From assembly GCF_014694455.1 (NCBI RefSeq), contig NZ_JAAUWT010000005.1:1-64000 (forward strand): a stretch of DNA of 64,000 nt, written 5' to 3'. This DNA comes from Vibrio sp. S9_S30 (GTDB taxonomy: Bacteria > Pseudomonadota > Gammaproteobacteria > Enterobacterales > Vibrionaceae). Under the pieces are notes generated by a model. That model saw nothing but the letters and a program-made list of their open reading frames with translations, did not search any database and was not told the origin of the DNA. Within the stretch, counting starts at the first letter, position 1. The number at the start of each line of letters is the position of its first letter. Of the stretch, positions 55,040 to 63,178 are shown piece by piece. Made by a program: the position numbers and the translations under genes.

Positions 55040-55942
55040 ATGAATTCAAACCAAGGCAAAGGTAGCGATCCGATATCGCTTATGGCGTTGCATGATTTGA
55101 CCGAGACGGATCTCGCTCTTATTCGGAAATTTGGGAAGATAATGATCCCCAAGTTGGATGAGTATGTGCGCCATTTTTATGTGTGGTTAGAAACACAACA
55201 AGAGTACAAGCAGTTTTTTGCTGATCGCAATCGTTTGGAGCGGGTTCAGGACTCTCAGGTCCGTTATTGGAAAACCTTTTTTGAAGCTCAGATCAACCCG
55301 AGTTACATTGCTGAAAGAGTTTCCACCGGAGAAGTTCATGCTCGTGTGGGGTTGTCTTTGCCTACCTATTTTGCGGGTATGAACATGTCAATGGTGATTT
55401 TCACCAAGCGTATGTATGACGGAAGCCTCGACAAGGATGAATACAGTGCTTTGATAACGGCGTTTACTAAGCAACTCCATATGGATACGACTATCGTAGT
55501 CGAAACTTATTCGAATCTCATTAACCGCAGAATTTCCGAACAAAGCGAAGCCTTATTGGCGATGTCAACGCCTGTTACGATGATTTGGGAAGACATTCTT
55601 ATGTTGCCCGTTGTGGGGATCATCGATTCCAAACGCGCACAAGACATCATGAGTGCGGTATTAGGAAAAATCGCAGATGCTCGTGCAAAAATTTTCATTA
55701 TGGACATTTCCGGTGTTGCTGTTGTGGACACCGCCGTCGCAAACCATTTCATCAACATTACCAAAGCAACGCGGCTTATGGGCTGTGAATGTTTAGTCTC
55801 TGGTGTGTCCCCCGCGATAGCCCAAACCATGGTGCAACTTGGGATTAATGTGGGTGAAGTGAAAACCAATGCCACGCTTCGATATGCGTTGGAAGAGGCA
55901 TTCAATATTGTTGGTTTGGATGTCATAACAAAATCCAAGTGA
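55040..55942 (+). CDS. rsbR: Stressosome sensor RsbR with globin N-terminus
   Basis: A 300-residue protein from ATG 55040, behind GGAGAGG; a GTG at 55022 is an alternative. Residues 12-160 are a sensor globin with a candidate proximal heme His in EVHARVGL (His100). Residues 180-295 are a STAS domain: LMLPVVGIIDSKRA with Ser197 where B. subtilis RsbRA has Thr171, and MDISGVAVVDTAVANH with Thr231 where it has Thr205. With RsbS it would build the stressosome core, which sequesters RsbT until phosphorylated. Heme-binding O2-sensing RsbR proteins are known in Vibrio. It starts the operon rsbR-rsbS-rsbT-kinase-HD-GYP. Confidence 0.93.
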   Translation: MNSNQGKGSDPISLMALHDLTETDLALIRKFGKIMIPKLDEYVRHFYVWLETQQEYKQFFADRNRLERVQDSQVRYWKTFFEAQINPSYIAERVSTGEVHARVGLSLPTYFAGMNMSMVIFTKRMYDGSLDKDEYSALITAFTKQLHMDTTIVVETYSNLINRRISEQSEALLAMSTPVTMIWEDILMLPVVGIIDSKRAQDIMSAVLGKIADARAKIFIMDISGVAVVDTAVANHFINITKATRLMGCECLVSGVSPAIAQTMVQLGINVGEVKTNATLRYALEEAFNIVGLDVITKSK

Positions 55943-55950
55943 GGAAGCTT

Positions 55951-56319
55951 ATGGAATCCGCAATTACCATCAACAGTTTGAATTCTACTTTAATTGCTTC
56001 GATTCAAGTTGACCTTACACATTCGATTTTGGATAGCTTCCAAAAACAATTATTGGATCAGATCCATCGGAAAATGGTTGACGGTGTGCTTATTGATCTT
56101 TCGGGTGTGGGTTCCTTTGATAAAGACAATTTTGAGCAGCTGAGAAAAATAATTGATTCCGCAGGGGTGATGGGGACTTTGTGTGTGTTGGTTGGTCTAA
56201 GGCCCGGAATTGTTTGTGCGCTCATTGAACTGGGAGTTGAAGTCGGTGGACTTAACACGGTAGCCAGTTTGGAGCAAGGCATTGAATTGGTGAATAGGAA
56301 TCGATTAGGAGAACGCTAA
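55951..56319 (+). CDS. rsbS: Stressosome scaffold RsbS with Lys at the usual phospho-Ser position
   Basis: A 122-residue single STAS-domain protein starting at ATG 55951 behind GAGGA (GTG 55939 would be in frame). It aligns throughout with B. subtilis RsbS (121 residues), including VLIDLSGVGSFD and ALIELGVEVGGL. The position of the regulatory serine (Ser59 in B. subtilis, D-S) is Lys58 here (FDKDNFEQ). Without this hydroxyl, RsbT cannot phosphorylate RsbS there, so RsbT release must work differently or depend on RsbR. The stop overlaps the rsbT ATG. Confidence 0.88.
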   Translation: MESAITINSLNSTLIASIQVDLTHSILDSFQKQLLDQIHRKMVDGVLIDLSGVGSFDKDNFEQLRKIIDSAGVMGTLCVLVGLRPGIVCALIELGVEVGGLNTVASLEQGIELVNRNRLGER

Positions 56320-56738
56320 TGGAGGCCGCCCTAAAAAAGAGCTTTGGAGAGGAGATGTATTTCGTCTCATCTGAACCTGAGGTGATGACTGTTGTTATGG
56401 CGGCATTCGTTTTAGCAAAAGACATCGGATTTAGCGCCGTTGAGGTGAGTGAGATCTCGACCAGTGTTTCCGAGTTGGCAACGAATATTGTCAAATATGC
56501 CCAAATAGGCAGTGTTTTTTTTCACGTGATTGAAACGGCGATCAGGAAAGGAATAGAGATCCGAGCGGAAGATCAAGGGCAGGGTATCAATGACATTCAG
56601 CGTGCGATGCGCGACTGTGAAAGTACCTCTGGAACCCTTGGCTTAGGTTTGCCGGGTGTCAAGAGAATGATGGATGAGTTTCATATTCAATCCTCCCCAA
56701 CTGGTACTCAAGTGGTGGTGCGGAAATGGGTGAAATGA
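56319..56738 (+). CDS. rsbT: Stressosome switch kinase RsbT
   Basis: A 139-residue serine/threonine kinase of the GHKL fold (B. subtilis RsbT has 133). N-box: [11 protein letters not shown] (about 50); G1-box: AEDQGQGI (about 85); G2-box: [17 protein letters not shown] (about 108). RsbT phosphorylates RsbR and RsbS, leaves the stressosome and activates an output partner (RsbU in Bacillus). Here no RsbU is encoded; the next gene is a hybrid histidine kinase overlapping by 13 nt, so RsbT probably acts on that kinase. Confidence 0.92.
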   Translation: MEAALKKSFGEEMYFVSSEPEVMTVVMAAFVLAKDIGFSAVEVSEISTSVSELATNIVKYAQIGSVFFHVIETAIRKGIEIRAEDQGQGINDIQRAMRDCESTSGTLGLGLPGVKRMMDEFHIQSSPTGTQVVVRKWVK

Positions 56739-59700
56739 GTGAAGTTGGGAGCCTAGCAGTCGATGGCAGCGAGCCTAGCTTACTGTTAGCACGAAACAAA
56801 ATCATCAGTATTTTGCGTAGCAGTGGTTACTCGGATGTGGAAGTGGACAAATGGGGGCTAAAGTTTGCTCAGTTCTTCACTCTTATGAACAACCAGTATT
56901 CCCCCATCAGATTCACTATCCTCGCTAACCCTGATCTTATCCGATTGGTGAGCCTCCCGATTGAGCAAGAGCTCGATACAGAACACCTTAATCAATCCTG
57001 TGTTCCATTTCGTTATTCAGAAAACAGCCTAGAAGTGGATATCAAGGCTAAGGTCCCATTTGATCGATCCGCACTTGACCTTTTAGAGCGTGATCTCGCG
57101 GTTAAAACGGTTGAAGAATTGATGATCGATTTGCAAGCTAAAAACTTGGTTTTAGCGCGTCATCAAGAAGAATTAGAGAAAGAGATAGAAAGCCAAACTG
57201 CCGACTTACAGAAGTCTGAAGAATTGTCTCGAACTATCGTTGATAGTGCACCTATTGGTGTCATTTTGTTGGACAAAGACTGTAAAATTATCAGCTGGAA
57301 TAAAATCGCTGAAGAACTGTATGGCTTTTCGTCAGAAGAAGCCATTACACATTCGATTAAAGAACTGCTGCAAATGGAAGGTGAGACGCGCTTAGAAGGT
57401 GTGCTTGGGCGTAAGCTGGATTTGCAGATCCAGCAGAGCCTCGTAGGGCAGTTTTTTGAAGTTGATACAAAAGACAAATTTAATCGTTCAATACCCGCAG
57501 AAATCGGCATGACCATCTTCCAGCTGGGAGAGTTGTGTCAGGCTACGTTGTTTATTCGAGACATTTCGGAAAGAAAACTGGCAGAGCAAGAACTCAATGC
57601 CGCGATGGTCAAAGCTGAAGAGGCGGTAGAAGTAAAATCTATGTTTCTTGCTAATATGAGCCATGAAATTCGCACACCTATGAACGCCATTATCGGCATG
57701 GCGCACCTCGCGTTAAAAACAGACATGTCACCAAAACAGCGTGACTACGTGTCTAAAATTCACAGCTCCGGTACATTACTGCTCGGTATTATTAACGACA
57801 TTCTCGATTTTTCTAAAATTGAAGCGGGCAAGCTGGAAATGGAAAATATCGAGTTTACGCTTGATGACGTTTTCAGAAATGTCTCTACAGTCACTGGGCA
57901 AAAAGCATTTGAGAAACACCTTGAGCTTCTTTTTCACATCCCTAGGGTTATTCCACAGCAGCTTATCGGAGACCCCCTTCGAATCGGTCAAGTGATTATT
58001 AATTTAGTAAACAACGCGGTCAAATTTACAGATTCAGGCGAAATTACGGTATCGGTTGACATTCTTGAACAAATTGGTGACCGAATTGAATTGGAATTTA
58101 CCGTCGCGGATACAGGGATAGGGATGACGCCAGTACAGTCCAGCAGGCTTTTTACGGCATTTACTCAAGCCGATGGCAGTACCACAAGAAGGTATGGCGG
58201 AACGGGATTAGGGTTGTCAATATGTCGAAGGCTTGTGGAGTTAATGGGGGGAAATATTCGCGTAGAGAGTGAACCGGATGTAGGGAGTACGTTCGTATTC
58301 AATGTTTGGTTTGATCTTGCTGATCAGGTCGTGAATGCAAAAGACAAATGGACGTCTCTTCGTGCAGACATGCTGGATGAGTTAAAAGTACTCATTGTCG
58401 ATGATAATCATCATGCGCTTGAAATTATGTCTGAAATGCTTGAAACCCTGCCTATCCAACCGGAAACAGCAAGCAGTGGCTTAGAAGCATTTGACATGAT
58501 TAAAGAGCGTATCACTCAGGATACCCCATATTCGTTGGTATTGATGGATTGGAACATGCCTAAGCTAAACGGTATAGAAGCCGTGACGCTCATACGAGAA
58601 AAATTAGAAAGAGATAAGCAGCCTAAAGTTGTGATGGTTACGGCATACGACAAAGATGATGTGAAAAAAGCGTCAAATAGCGTAGATATCTCTCACTATC
58701 TCACTAAGCCAGTCAGCCAGTCGTCTCTTTATGATTGCTTAATCGATTTATTTTCTAATGAAGACCGTTTTTCAAAGCTTGCTGAAGCGGCTCGCTCTGA
58801 GGATAACGACGAATTTAAAGGGTTGCGAGTACTGTTGACTGAGGACAATGAAATCAATCAGCAGATTGCTTTTGAGCTAATGTCTGGCAAAGGCATGGAA
58901 GTCACTATTGCTAATAATGGTAAAGAAGCACTGGAGTTATTGTCTATCAGTAAGCTCGGTGAAGTGCCTTATGATGTGATTTTTATGGATCTGCAAATGC
59001 CGATTATGGATGGCTATGAAGCCAGCAAACGCATTCGTTCAAATAGTCGATATGAACACACCCCTTTAATTGCGATGACAGCGCATGCCATGGTCGAAGA
59101 GCGAGAGCGATGCTTAAGTTTAGGCATGAACGATCACATATCCAAACCTATAGACCCCGAAACCTTGTATCAAATCATTCGTAAATGGGCCGCGGAAAAA
59201 TTGAGAGCGCTAAAAACGTTAGCATCATCAAAATCCACGTTAGAAGCGTCGGTTAAAACGGAATCGAATGAAATCGAATCACCCCAAACAGCAAAGGTGA
59301 AAGTGTCAGAAAAGGCGGCGTCGGCAACAAAAGGAAACCGCACACTCTACGATTTGGATTCGATCGATTACAAAAATGCTTTGCTCCGAGTCGGGGGTAA
59401 TGAAACCTTGTTTAAGAAACTCCTCAGGCAGCTTATTAATAAAGAACTTGATTTTCGTAAGCGCATCGACATCTTGACCGAGAAACAAGACAAAGCAGGG
59501 GCGACCATGGCTGCGCATACCTTAAAAGGATCGGGCGCTAATTTGGGATTAACGCGCTTATCAGATATGGCCTCACGGCTCGAGATACTGATAGAGAGTG
59601 AAAAGCACAAGGAAATATCGCTTCTTTTGGATGAAATGGAAGAATACATCGCGGTTTTATTTACGGACATATCCCGAGTGATTGGTCATGTTCTCCCTAC

Positions 59701-59953
59701 ACGAAAGCAAGAAGTCAATGAGGATATTCTCGGAAGAGTCCACCGTCTAGATGAGTTATTACAGAATTTCGATGCGAACGCGATCGATTTCCTTGAGGAG
59801 CATCATCAAGATTTTGAAGCCGTATTGGGTGGTGAAGAATTTGACCAATGTTGCCAGTTTATTCATGACTGCGATTTTGACCAAGCGGCGTCTATCTTAA
59901 GAAGCTTAGTGAACTTATATCCGCTGGATATGGGAAAAGTGCAAGGAGCTTAA
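56726..59953 (+). CDS. Soluble hybrid histidine kinase, probable stressosome output (PAS-HisKA-HATPase-REC-REC-HPt)
   Basis: A 1075-residue protein without membrane segments; ATG 56735, overlapping the rsbT stop as ATGA, is an alternative start. Residues 1-150 are an uncharacterised N-terminal domain ending in a coiled coil, possibly the RsbT contact. Then PAS (165-288; [18 protein letters not shown]), HisKA with the phospho-His in [10 protein letters not shown] (about 313), HATPase with DTGIGM and GGTGLGLS, two receivers (phospho-Asp in LMDWNMP, about 607, and FMDLQMP, about 754), and HPt with [13 protein letters not shown] (about 931). Its likely target is the receiver of the next gene. Confidence 0.92.
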   Translation: MGEMSEVGSLAVDGSEPSLLLARNKIISILRSSGYSDVEVDKWGLKFAQFFTLMNNQYSPIRFTILANPDLIRLVSLPIEQELDTEHLNQSCVPFRYSENSLEVDIKAKVPFDRSALDLLERDLAVKTVEELMIDLQAKNLVLARHQEELEKEIESQTADLQKSEELSRTIVDSAPIGVILLDKDCKIISWNKIAEELYGFSSEEAITHSIKELLQMEGETRLEGVLGRKLDLQIQQSLVGQFFEVDTKDKFNRSIPAEIGMTIFQLGELCQATLFIRDISERKLAEQELNAAMVKAEEAVEVKSMFLANMSHEIRTPMNAIIGMAHLALKTDMSPKQRDYVSKIHSSGTLLLGIINDILDFSKIEAGKLEMENIEFTLDDVFRNVSTVTGQKAFEKHLELLFHIPRVIPQQLIGDPLRIGQVIINLVNNAVKFTDSGEITVSVDILEQIGDRIELEFTVADTGIGMTPVQSSRLFTAFTQADGSTTRRYGGTGLGLSICRRLVELMGGNIRVESEPDVGSTFVFNVWFDLADQVVNAKDKWTSLRADMLDELKVLIVDDNHHALEIMSEMLETLPIQPETASSGLEAFDMIKERITQDTPYSLVLMDWNMPKLNGIEAVTLIREKLERDKQPKVVMVTAYDKDDVKKASNSVDISHYLTKPVSQSSLYDCLIDLFSNEDRFSKLAEAARSEDNDEFKGLRVLLTEDNEINQQIAFELMSGKGMEVTIANNGKEALELLSISKLGEVPYDVIFMDLQMPIMDGYEASKRIRSNSRYEHTPLIAMTAHAMVEERERCLSLGMNDHISKPIDPETLYQIIRKWAAEKLRALKTLASSKSTLEASVKTESNEIESPQTAKVKVSEKAASATKGNRTLYDLDSIDYKNALLRVGGNETLFKKLLRQLINKELDFRKRIDILTEKQDKAGATMAAHTLKGSGANLGLTRLSDMASRLEILIESEKHKEISLLLDEMEEYIAVLFTDISRVIGHVLPTRKQEVNEDILGRVHRLDELLQNFDANAIDFLEEHHQDFEAVLGGEEFDQCCQFIHDCDFDQAASILRSLVNLYPLDMGKVQGA

Positions 59954-59955
59954 TA

Positions 59956-61080
59956 TTGTTTCAGCAAGGTGATAAAAAAACCATCTTAATCGTCGACGAT
60001 ACGGCTGAAAACCGAACGTTGATTACGGGTTTGCTTAAAGATGAGTATCGAGTATTGGCGGCGGTGAGTGGTTTGCAAGCCATAGAATTGTGTGAACGCT
60101 TTAATCCCGACATGGTGCTTTTGGACATCATGATGCCTGTCATGGATGGGTATGAAGTCTGCTATCAGCTAAAGAAAAATCCGAAAACGGATTCTATTCC
60201 TGTTATTTTTTTAACGGCTAAATCACAAATTGAAGATGAGCAGAAAGGGTTTGATGTAGGAGCGGTAGATTACATACTCAAACCGATTAGTCCCCCCATA
60301 TTGTTGGCTCGTGTTAAAACGCATCTAAAGCTTCAATTCGTGTTAGACAGCTTAAAGGATCATAACGAAGCGCTGGAGAGAAGGGTCAAAGAGCGAACAG
60401 AAGAATTGGAGATGCTGCAAGATGCGATCATTCTTGCTATGGCTTCGCTAGCGGAAACGCGGGATAACGACACGGGAAATCACATACGCCGAACTCAGAA
60501 ATACGTAAAGGTTCTCGCCGAAACGATGGCAAAGAATCCGAAATACCATGAAGAATTAACACCGGAAACTATTGAAGCATTTTACAAGTCGGCACCCTTA
60601 CACGACATTGGAAAAGTGGGCATTCCCGATCATATCTTACTGAAACCAGGAAAATTGACGGTTGAAGAATTTGAGATCATGAAAAGCCACACACGGCTTG
60701 GGGGGGACACCATCAACACTGTTGAAAAAACGCTGGGTGCGACCTGTGCTTTCTTAGAGCATGCTAAAGATATAGCGTACTACCATCAAGAAAAATGGGA
60801 TGGCTCAGGTTACCCTGAACAACTCGTAGGCGCGCAAATACCATTGAGTGCAAGGCTTATGGCCGTGGCGGACGTGTATGATGCCCTGATTTCATCGAGA
60901 GTGTATAAGCCCGCTTTTCCACACAGTAAAGCGGTAGAAATCATTGAGTCCTCTTCTGGCAGCCACTTTGATCCCGAGGTGATAGAGGCATTTAAAAGAG
61001 TAGAGAACCGCTTTGCCGACATAGCGGCGCAATTTTCGGATGAACTGCCTGTCAATGCAGAAAAACAAAACGGCACTTAG
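59956..61080 (+). CDS. Response regulator with HD-GYP c-di-GMP phosphodiesterase
   Basis: A 374-residue protein that starts at TTG 59956, well placed after AAGGAG (spacing 7) and 2 nt after the kinase stop; no ATG is nearby. The receiver (8-125) has LIVDD, LLDIMMP (Asp57) and LKPIS. A coiled linker (130-150) leads to an HD-GYP domain with HDIGKVG (about 216) and the GYP motif DGSGYPEQ (about 282). Both catalytic motifs are intact, so it should hydrolyse c-di-GMP. It completes a five-gene stressosome-to-c-di-GMP operon. Confidence 0.93.
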   Translation: MFQQGDKKTILIVDDTAENRTLITGLLKDEYRVLAAVSGLQAIELCERFNPDMVLLDIMMPVMDGYEVCYQLKKNPKTDSIPVIFLTAKSQIEDEQKGFDVGAVDYILKPISPPILLARVKTHLKLQFVLDSLKDHNEALERRVKERTEELEMLQDAIILAMASLAETRDNDTGNHIRRTQKYVKVLAETMAKNPKYHEELTPETIEAFYKSAPLHDIGKVGIPDHILLKPGKLTVEEFEIMKSHTRLGGDTINTVEKTLGATCAFLEHAKDIAYYHQEKWDGSGYPEQLVGAQIPLSARLMAVADVYDALISSRVYKPAFPHSKAVEIIESSSGSHFDPEVIEAFKRVENRFADIAAQFSDELPVNAEKQNGT

Positions 61081-61099
61081 TATTTCAGCGTACAGTAGG

Positions 61100-61687
61100 C
61101 TACTTGGCTATATAGGATTTTATGAGAACAAACATCGTATCAACGGCTTGTTCTAACTCGGTGTAGGCTTTCGCTTTACCAAGCACTCTTATCCCCTGAA
61201 CTTGTGTCAGCAAAAGGGAAGCAAGCGCTTCAGTATTGCAACTCTCAGCAATTTGCTGTTTCAACTTAGCATTGTCTAATGCGCGTTTAAAGTTGCTATG
61301 AAGGAAATCAAATAGACCTTCCCCCCGATTTTTCACCGTATTGTCAGCACTACCATGCTCGATCAGCGCATTTTGTATGAAACAACCGCTTTTTTGCTCT
61401 TTTTGAATTCGAGCAAAGCGCGTCAAAAACGCTTCAATAGTGACCAGATCCGCATCACTTTCTAAGAGGCTTTTCATTGAAGGGAAAGAAATGTTTTCAA
61501 GGTAAAAATCAAGAGCCGAATAATACAGTGCTTGCTTATCACCATAGGTGTTGTAAAGGCTGAAACGGTTTATTCCAAGCGTCTCGACCAAATCTGCGAT
61601 CGAGGTGTTTGCATAACCTTTTTGCCAAAAAAGGTTCATGGCATCAATCAGTTTTTCTTGTTTATCAAAATTACTTTTTCTAGGCAT
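61100..61687 (-). CDS. TetR/AcrR-family repressor
   Basis: A 195-residue protein from ATG 61687 (MPRKSNFDKQ). The N-terminal helix-turn-helix is LIDAMNLFWQKGYANTSIAD to RFSLYNTYGDKQALY (about 11-55). The C-terminal ligand domain contains KSGCFIQNALIEHG, typical of YxaF/LmrA-like or AcuR-like TetR proteins. It is divergent from the glutathione S-transferase gene with inverted repeats between, so it probably represses that gene and itself. Confidence 0.9.
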   Translation of the reverse strand: MPRKSNFDKQEKLIDAMNLFWQKGYANTSIADLVETLGINRFSLYNTYGDKQALYYSALDFYLENISFPSMKSLLESDADLVTIEAFLTRFARIQKEQKSGCFIQNALIEHGSADNTVKNRGEGLFDFLHSNFKRALDNAKLKQQIAESCNTEALASLLLTQVQGIRVLGKAKAYTELEQAVDTMFVLIKSYIAK

Positions 61688-61749
61688 GGGTTCTCTCACT
61701 TCTCGTTTTGCGAGTATAACAGCTTTAAAAGGGAAAATTAATACTTGAC

Positions 61750-61794
61750 CGTTCGTTTAGTTATTCTGTAACTTATATCTAAACGAACGTTTAG
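61750..61794. promoter_or_regulatory. TetR-type operators between the repressor and GST genes
   Basis: CGTTCGTTTAG (61750-61760) is inverted as CTAAACGAACG (61779-61789). The second copy is part of a 16-bp dyad with 7-bp arms and a 2-bp centre (61779-61794). The upstream half sits near TTGACC, a likely -35 element of one of the promoters. Confidence 0.8.
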
Positions 61795-61811
61795 AATGTG
61801 AGAGAAAAGCA

Positions 61812-62426
61812 ATGAAACTGTATGAAACTGCCATGACACCAAGTAGCCGTCGTGTCTCTATCTTCATGAAAGAATTGGGGATTGAAATCGCAAAGCAGCA
61901 ACTTAACGTAAAAGCTGGTGATAACCTGACACCTGAATATTTGGCAAAATCTTTAAACGGAAAGGTGCCCTTGCTAGAACTTGATTCTGGCGACTTCATT
62001 AGTGAAAGCGTGGCGATTTGTCGTTATTTAGACAGTACGAACAGCAATGAGTTAGCACTGTTTGGCAGAGGGGCACTGGAAGCTGCCCAAGTTGAGATGT
62101 GGCACCGAGTGGTCGAGTTTGAGGGATTGTACGCAGGATTCCAAGCCTTCAGAAACCTAACCGGTATTTATAGTGATCGTGAAACGTGTGTAGAAGCTTG
62201 GGGTGCAGAATCGAAAAGTCGTGTCGCCAGTTTCTTGCCAAAACTTGAGAAACGCCTCAGTGAATCGGCTTACATTGCGTCAGATCGATTTACGATCGTT
62301 GATATCACTGGGCATATTTTTATCAGCTTTGCGGTCAACGGTTTGGAACTGAATGTATTTGATGAGTACCCATCCATTAAATCTTGGTTTGATAAAATAT
62401 CGAGCCGCCCATCTTTTCAGGCGTAA
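61812..62426 (+). CDS. Glutathione S-transferase family protein
   Basis: A 204-residue GST. The N-terminal thioredoxin-like domain (1-80) has TPSSRRVSIFMKELG with Ser in the glutathione-activating position, the cis-Pro in GKVPLLELDSG (about 51) and the SNAIL-like FISESVAICRYL (about 62). The C-terminal helical domain includes the N-capping box FTIVDITGHI (about 157). Substrate unknown; the TetR repressor implies induction by an electrophile or xenobiotic. A terminator follows. Confidence 0.9.
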   Translation: MKLYETAMTPSSRRVSIFMKELGIEIAKQQLNVKAGDNLTPEYLAKSLNGKVPLLELDSGDFISESVAICRYLDSTNSNELALFGRGALEAAQVEMWHRVVEFEGLYAGFQAFRNLTGIYSDRETCVEAWGAESKSRVASFLPKLEKRLSESAYIASDRFTIVDITGHIFISFAVNGLELNVFDEYPSIKSWFDKISSRPSFQA

Positions 62427-62468
62427 ATGCCTTCGCGAATGAAGACGTGAAGTCCGGAAAACACAAGG

Positions 62469-62496
62469 AACCTCAGCCTGATTGCTGAGGTTTTTA
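62469..62496 (+). terminator. Terminator of the GST gene
   Basis: AACCTCAGC and GCTGAGGTT form a 9-bp stem with a 6-nt loop, followed by a T-run. Confidence 0.88.
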
Positions 62497-62620
62497 TTTT
62501 TGGTGAACTCTGATGGAAAGGGCTATCTGGCTCGTTCGTCTACTTCTGACTTGGGTAAGCCTTCCTAAGAGTATAAAATGTCGCGCACTCAGATTTTACA
62601 TCCATGCAGTAAAGGAGCTT

Positions 62621-63175
62621 ATGAGTACGCATCTTCGGTATATCCAAGGTTATCCAGAACCTATTCTCGAGCAGGTAGAGCAACTCATTCAGCAAGAGAA
62701 GCTCGGAGCGTGGTTGAAGCAACGCTACCCCAATAACCATTCAATTACGTCCGACAAAGCGCTGTTTAAATACACCATGGAATTTAAAAATAGGTATCTC
62801 AAAAAATCATCACCCTTGAATAAAGTGGTGTATGACAAAAAGATCCATATGGTGAACAACGCGCTTGGTCTTCATACCTACGTATCCAAAGTTCATGGCA
62901 GCAAAGTCAAATCGAAAAATGAAATTCGGATTGCCAGTCTGTTTCGGCAGGCGCCGGAACCGTTTTTAAGAATGCTGGTGGTGCACGAATTGGCTCACAT
63001 TAAAGAGAAAGAGCACAATAAAGCTTTTTATCAGTTATGTTGTCACATGGAGCCGGAATATCACCAGCTAGAGTTCGATGCCCGCTTATATCTCATTCAT
63101 CAAGAGCTCATTCATCAAGAACTCATTCACCAAGAGCCACTTCACCAAGAACTTCAAACCAATCAAAAAGGGTAA
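62621..63175 (+). CDS. YgjP-like (DUF45) metal-dependent hydrolase
   Basis: This 184-residue protein starts at ATG 62621, behind AAAGGAG; a longer frame from 62513 is less supported. It has the zinc-peptidase-like motif VVHELAHIKEKEH (His122, Glu123, His126, His132) typical of the YgjP/M48-like DUF45 family, whose substrate is unknown. The C-terminus is a tandem repeat of IHQEL-type pentapeptides encoded by four 15-bp units. The rlmF gene starts 3 nt after its stop. Confidence 0.88.
   Translation: MSTHLRYIQGYPEPILEQVEQLIQQEKLGAWLKQRYPNNHSITSDKALFKYTMEFKNRYLKKSSPLNKVVYDKKIHMVNNALGLHTYVSKVHGSKVKSKNEIRIASLFRQAPEPFLRMLVVHELAHIKEKEHNKAFYQLCCHMEPEYHQLEFDARLYLIHQELIHQELIHQEPLHQELQTNQKG
63092..63151 (+). 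repeat. 15-bp tandem repeat, four units, coding
   Basis: Units of the CTCATTCATCAAGAG type encode (L/P)-(I/L)-HQE repeats at the C-terminus of the YgjP-like protein. The period is a multiple of three, so copy-number change would not break the frame. Confidence 0.9.
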
Positions 63176-63178
63176 TTT

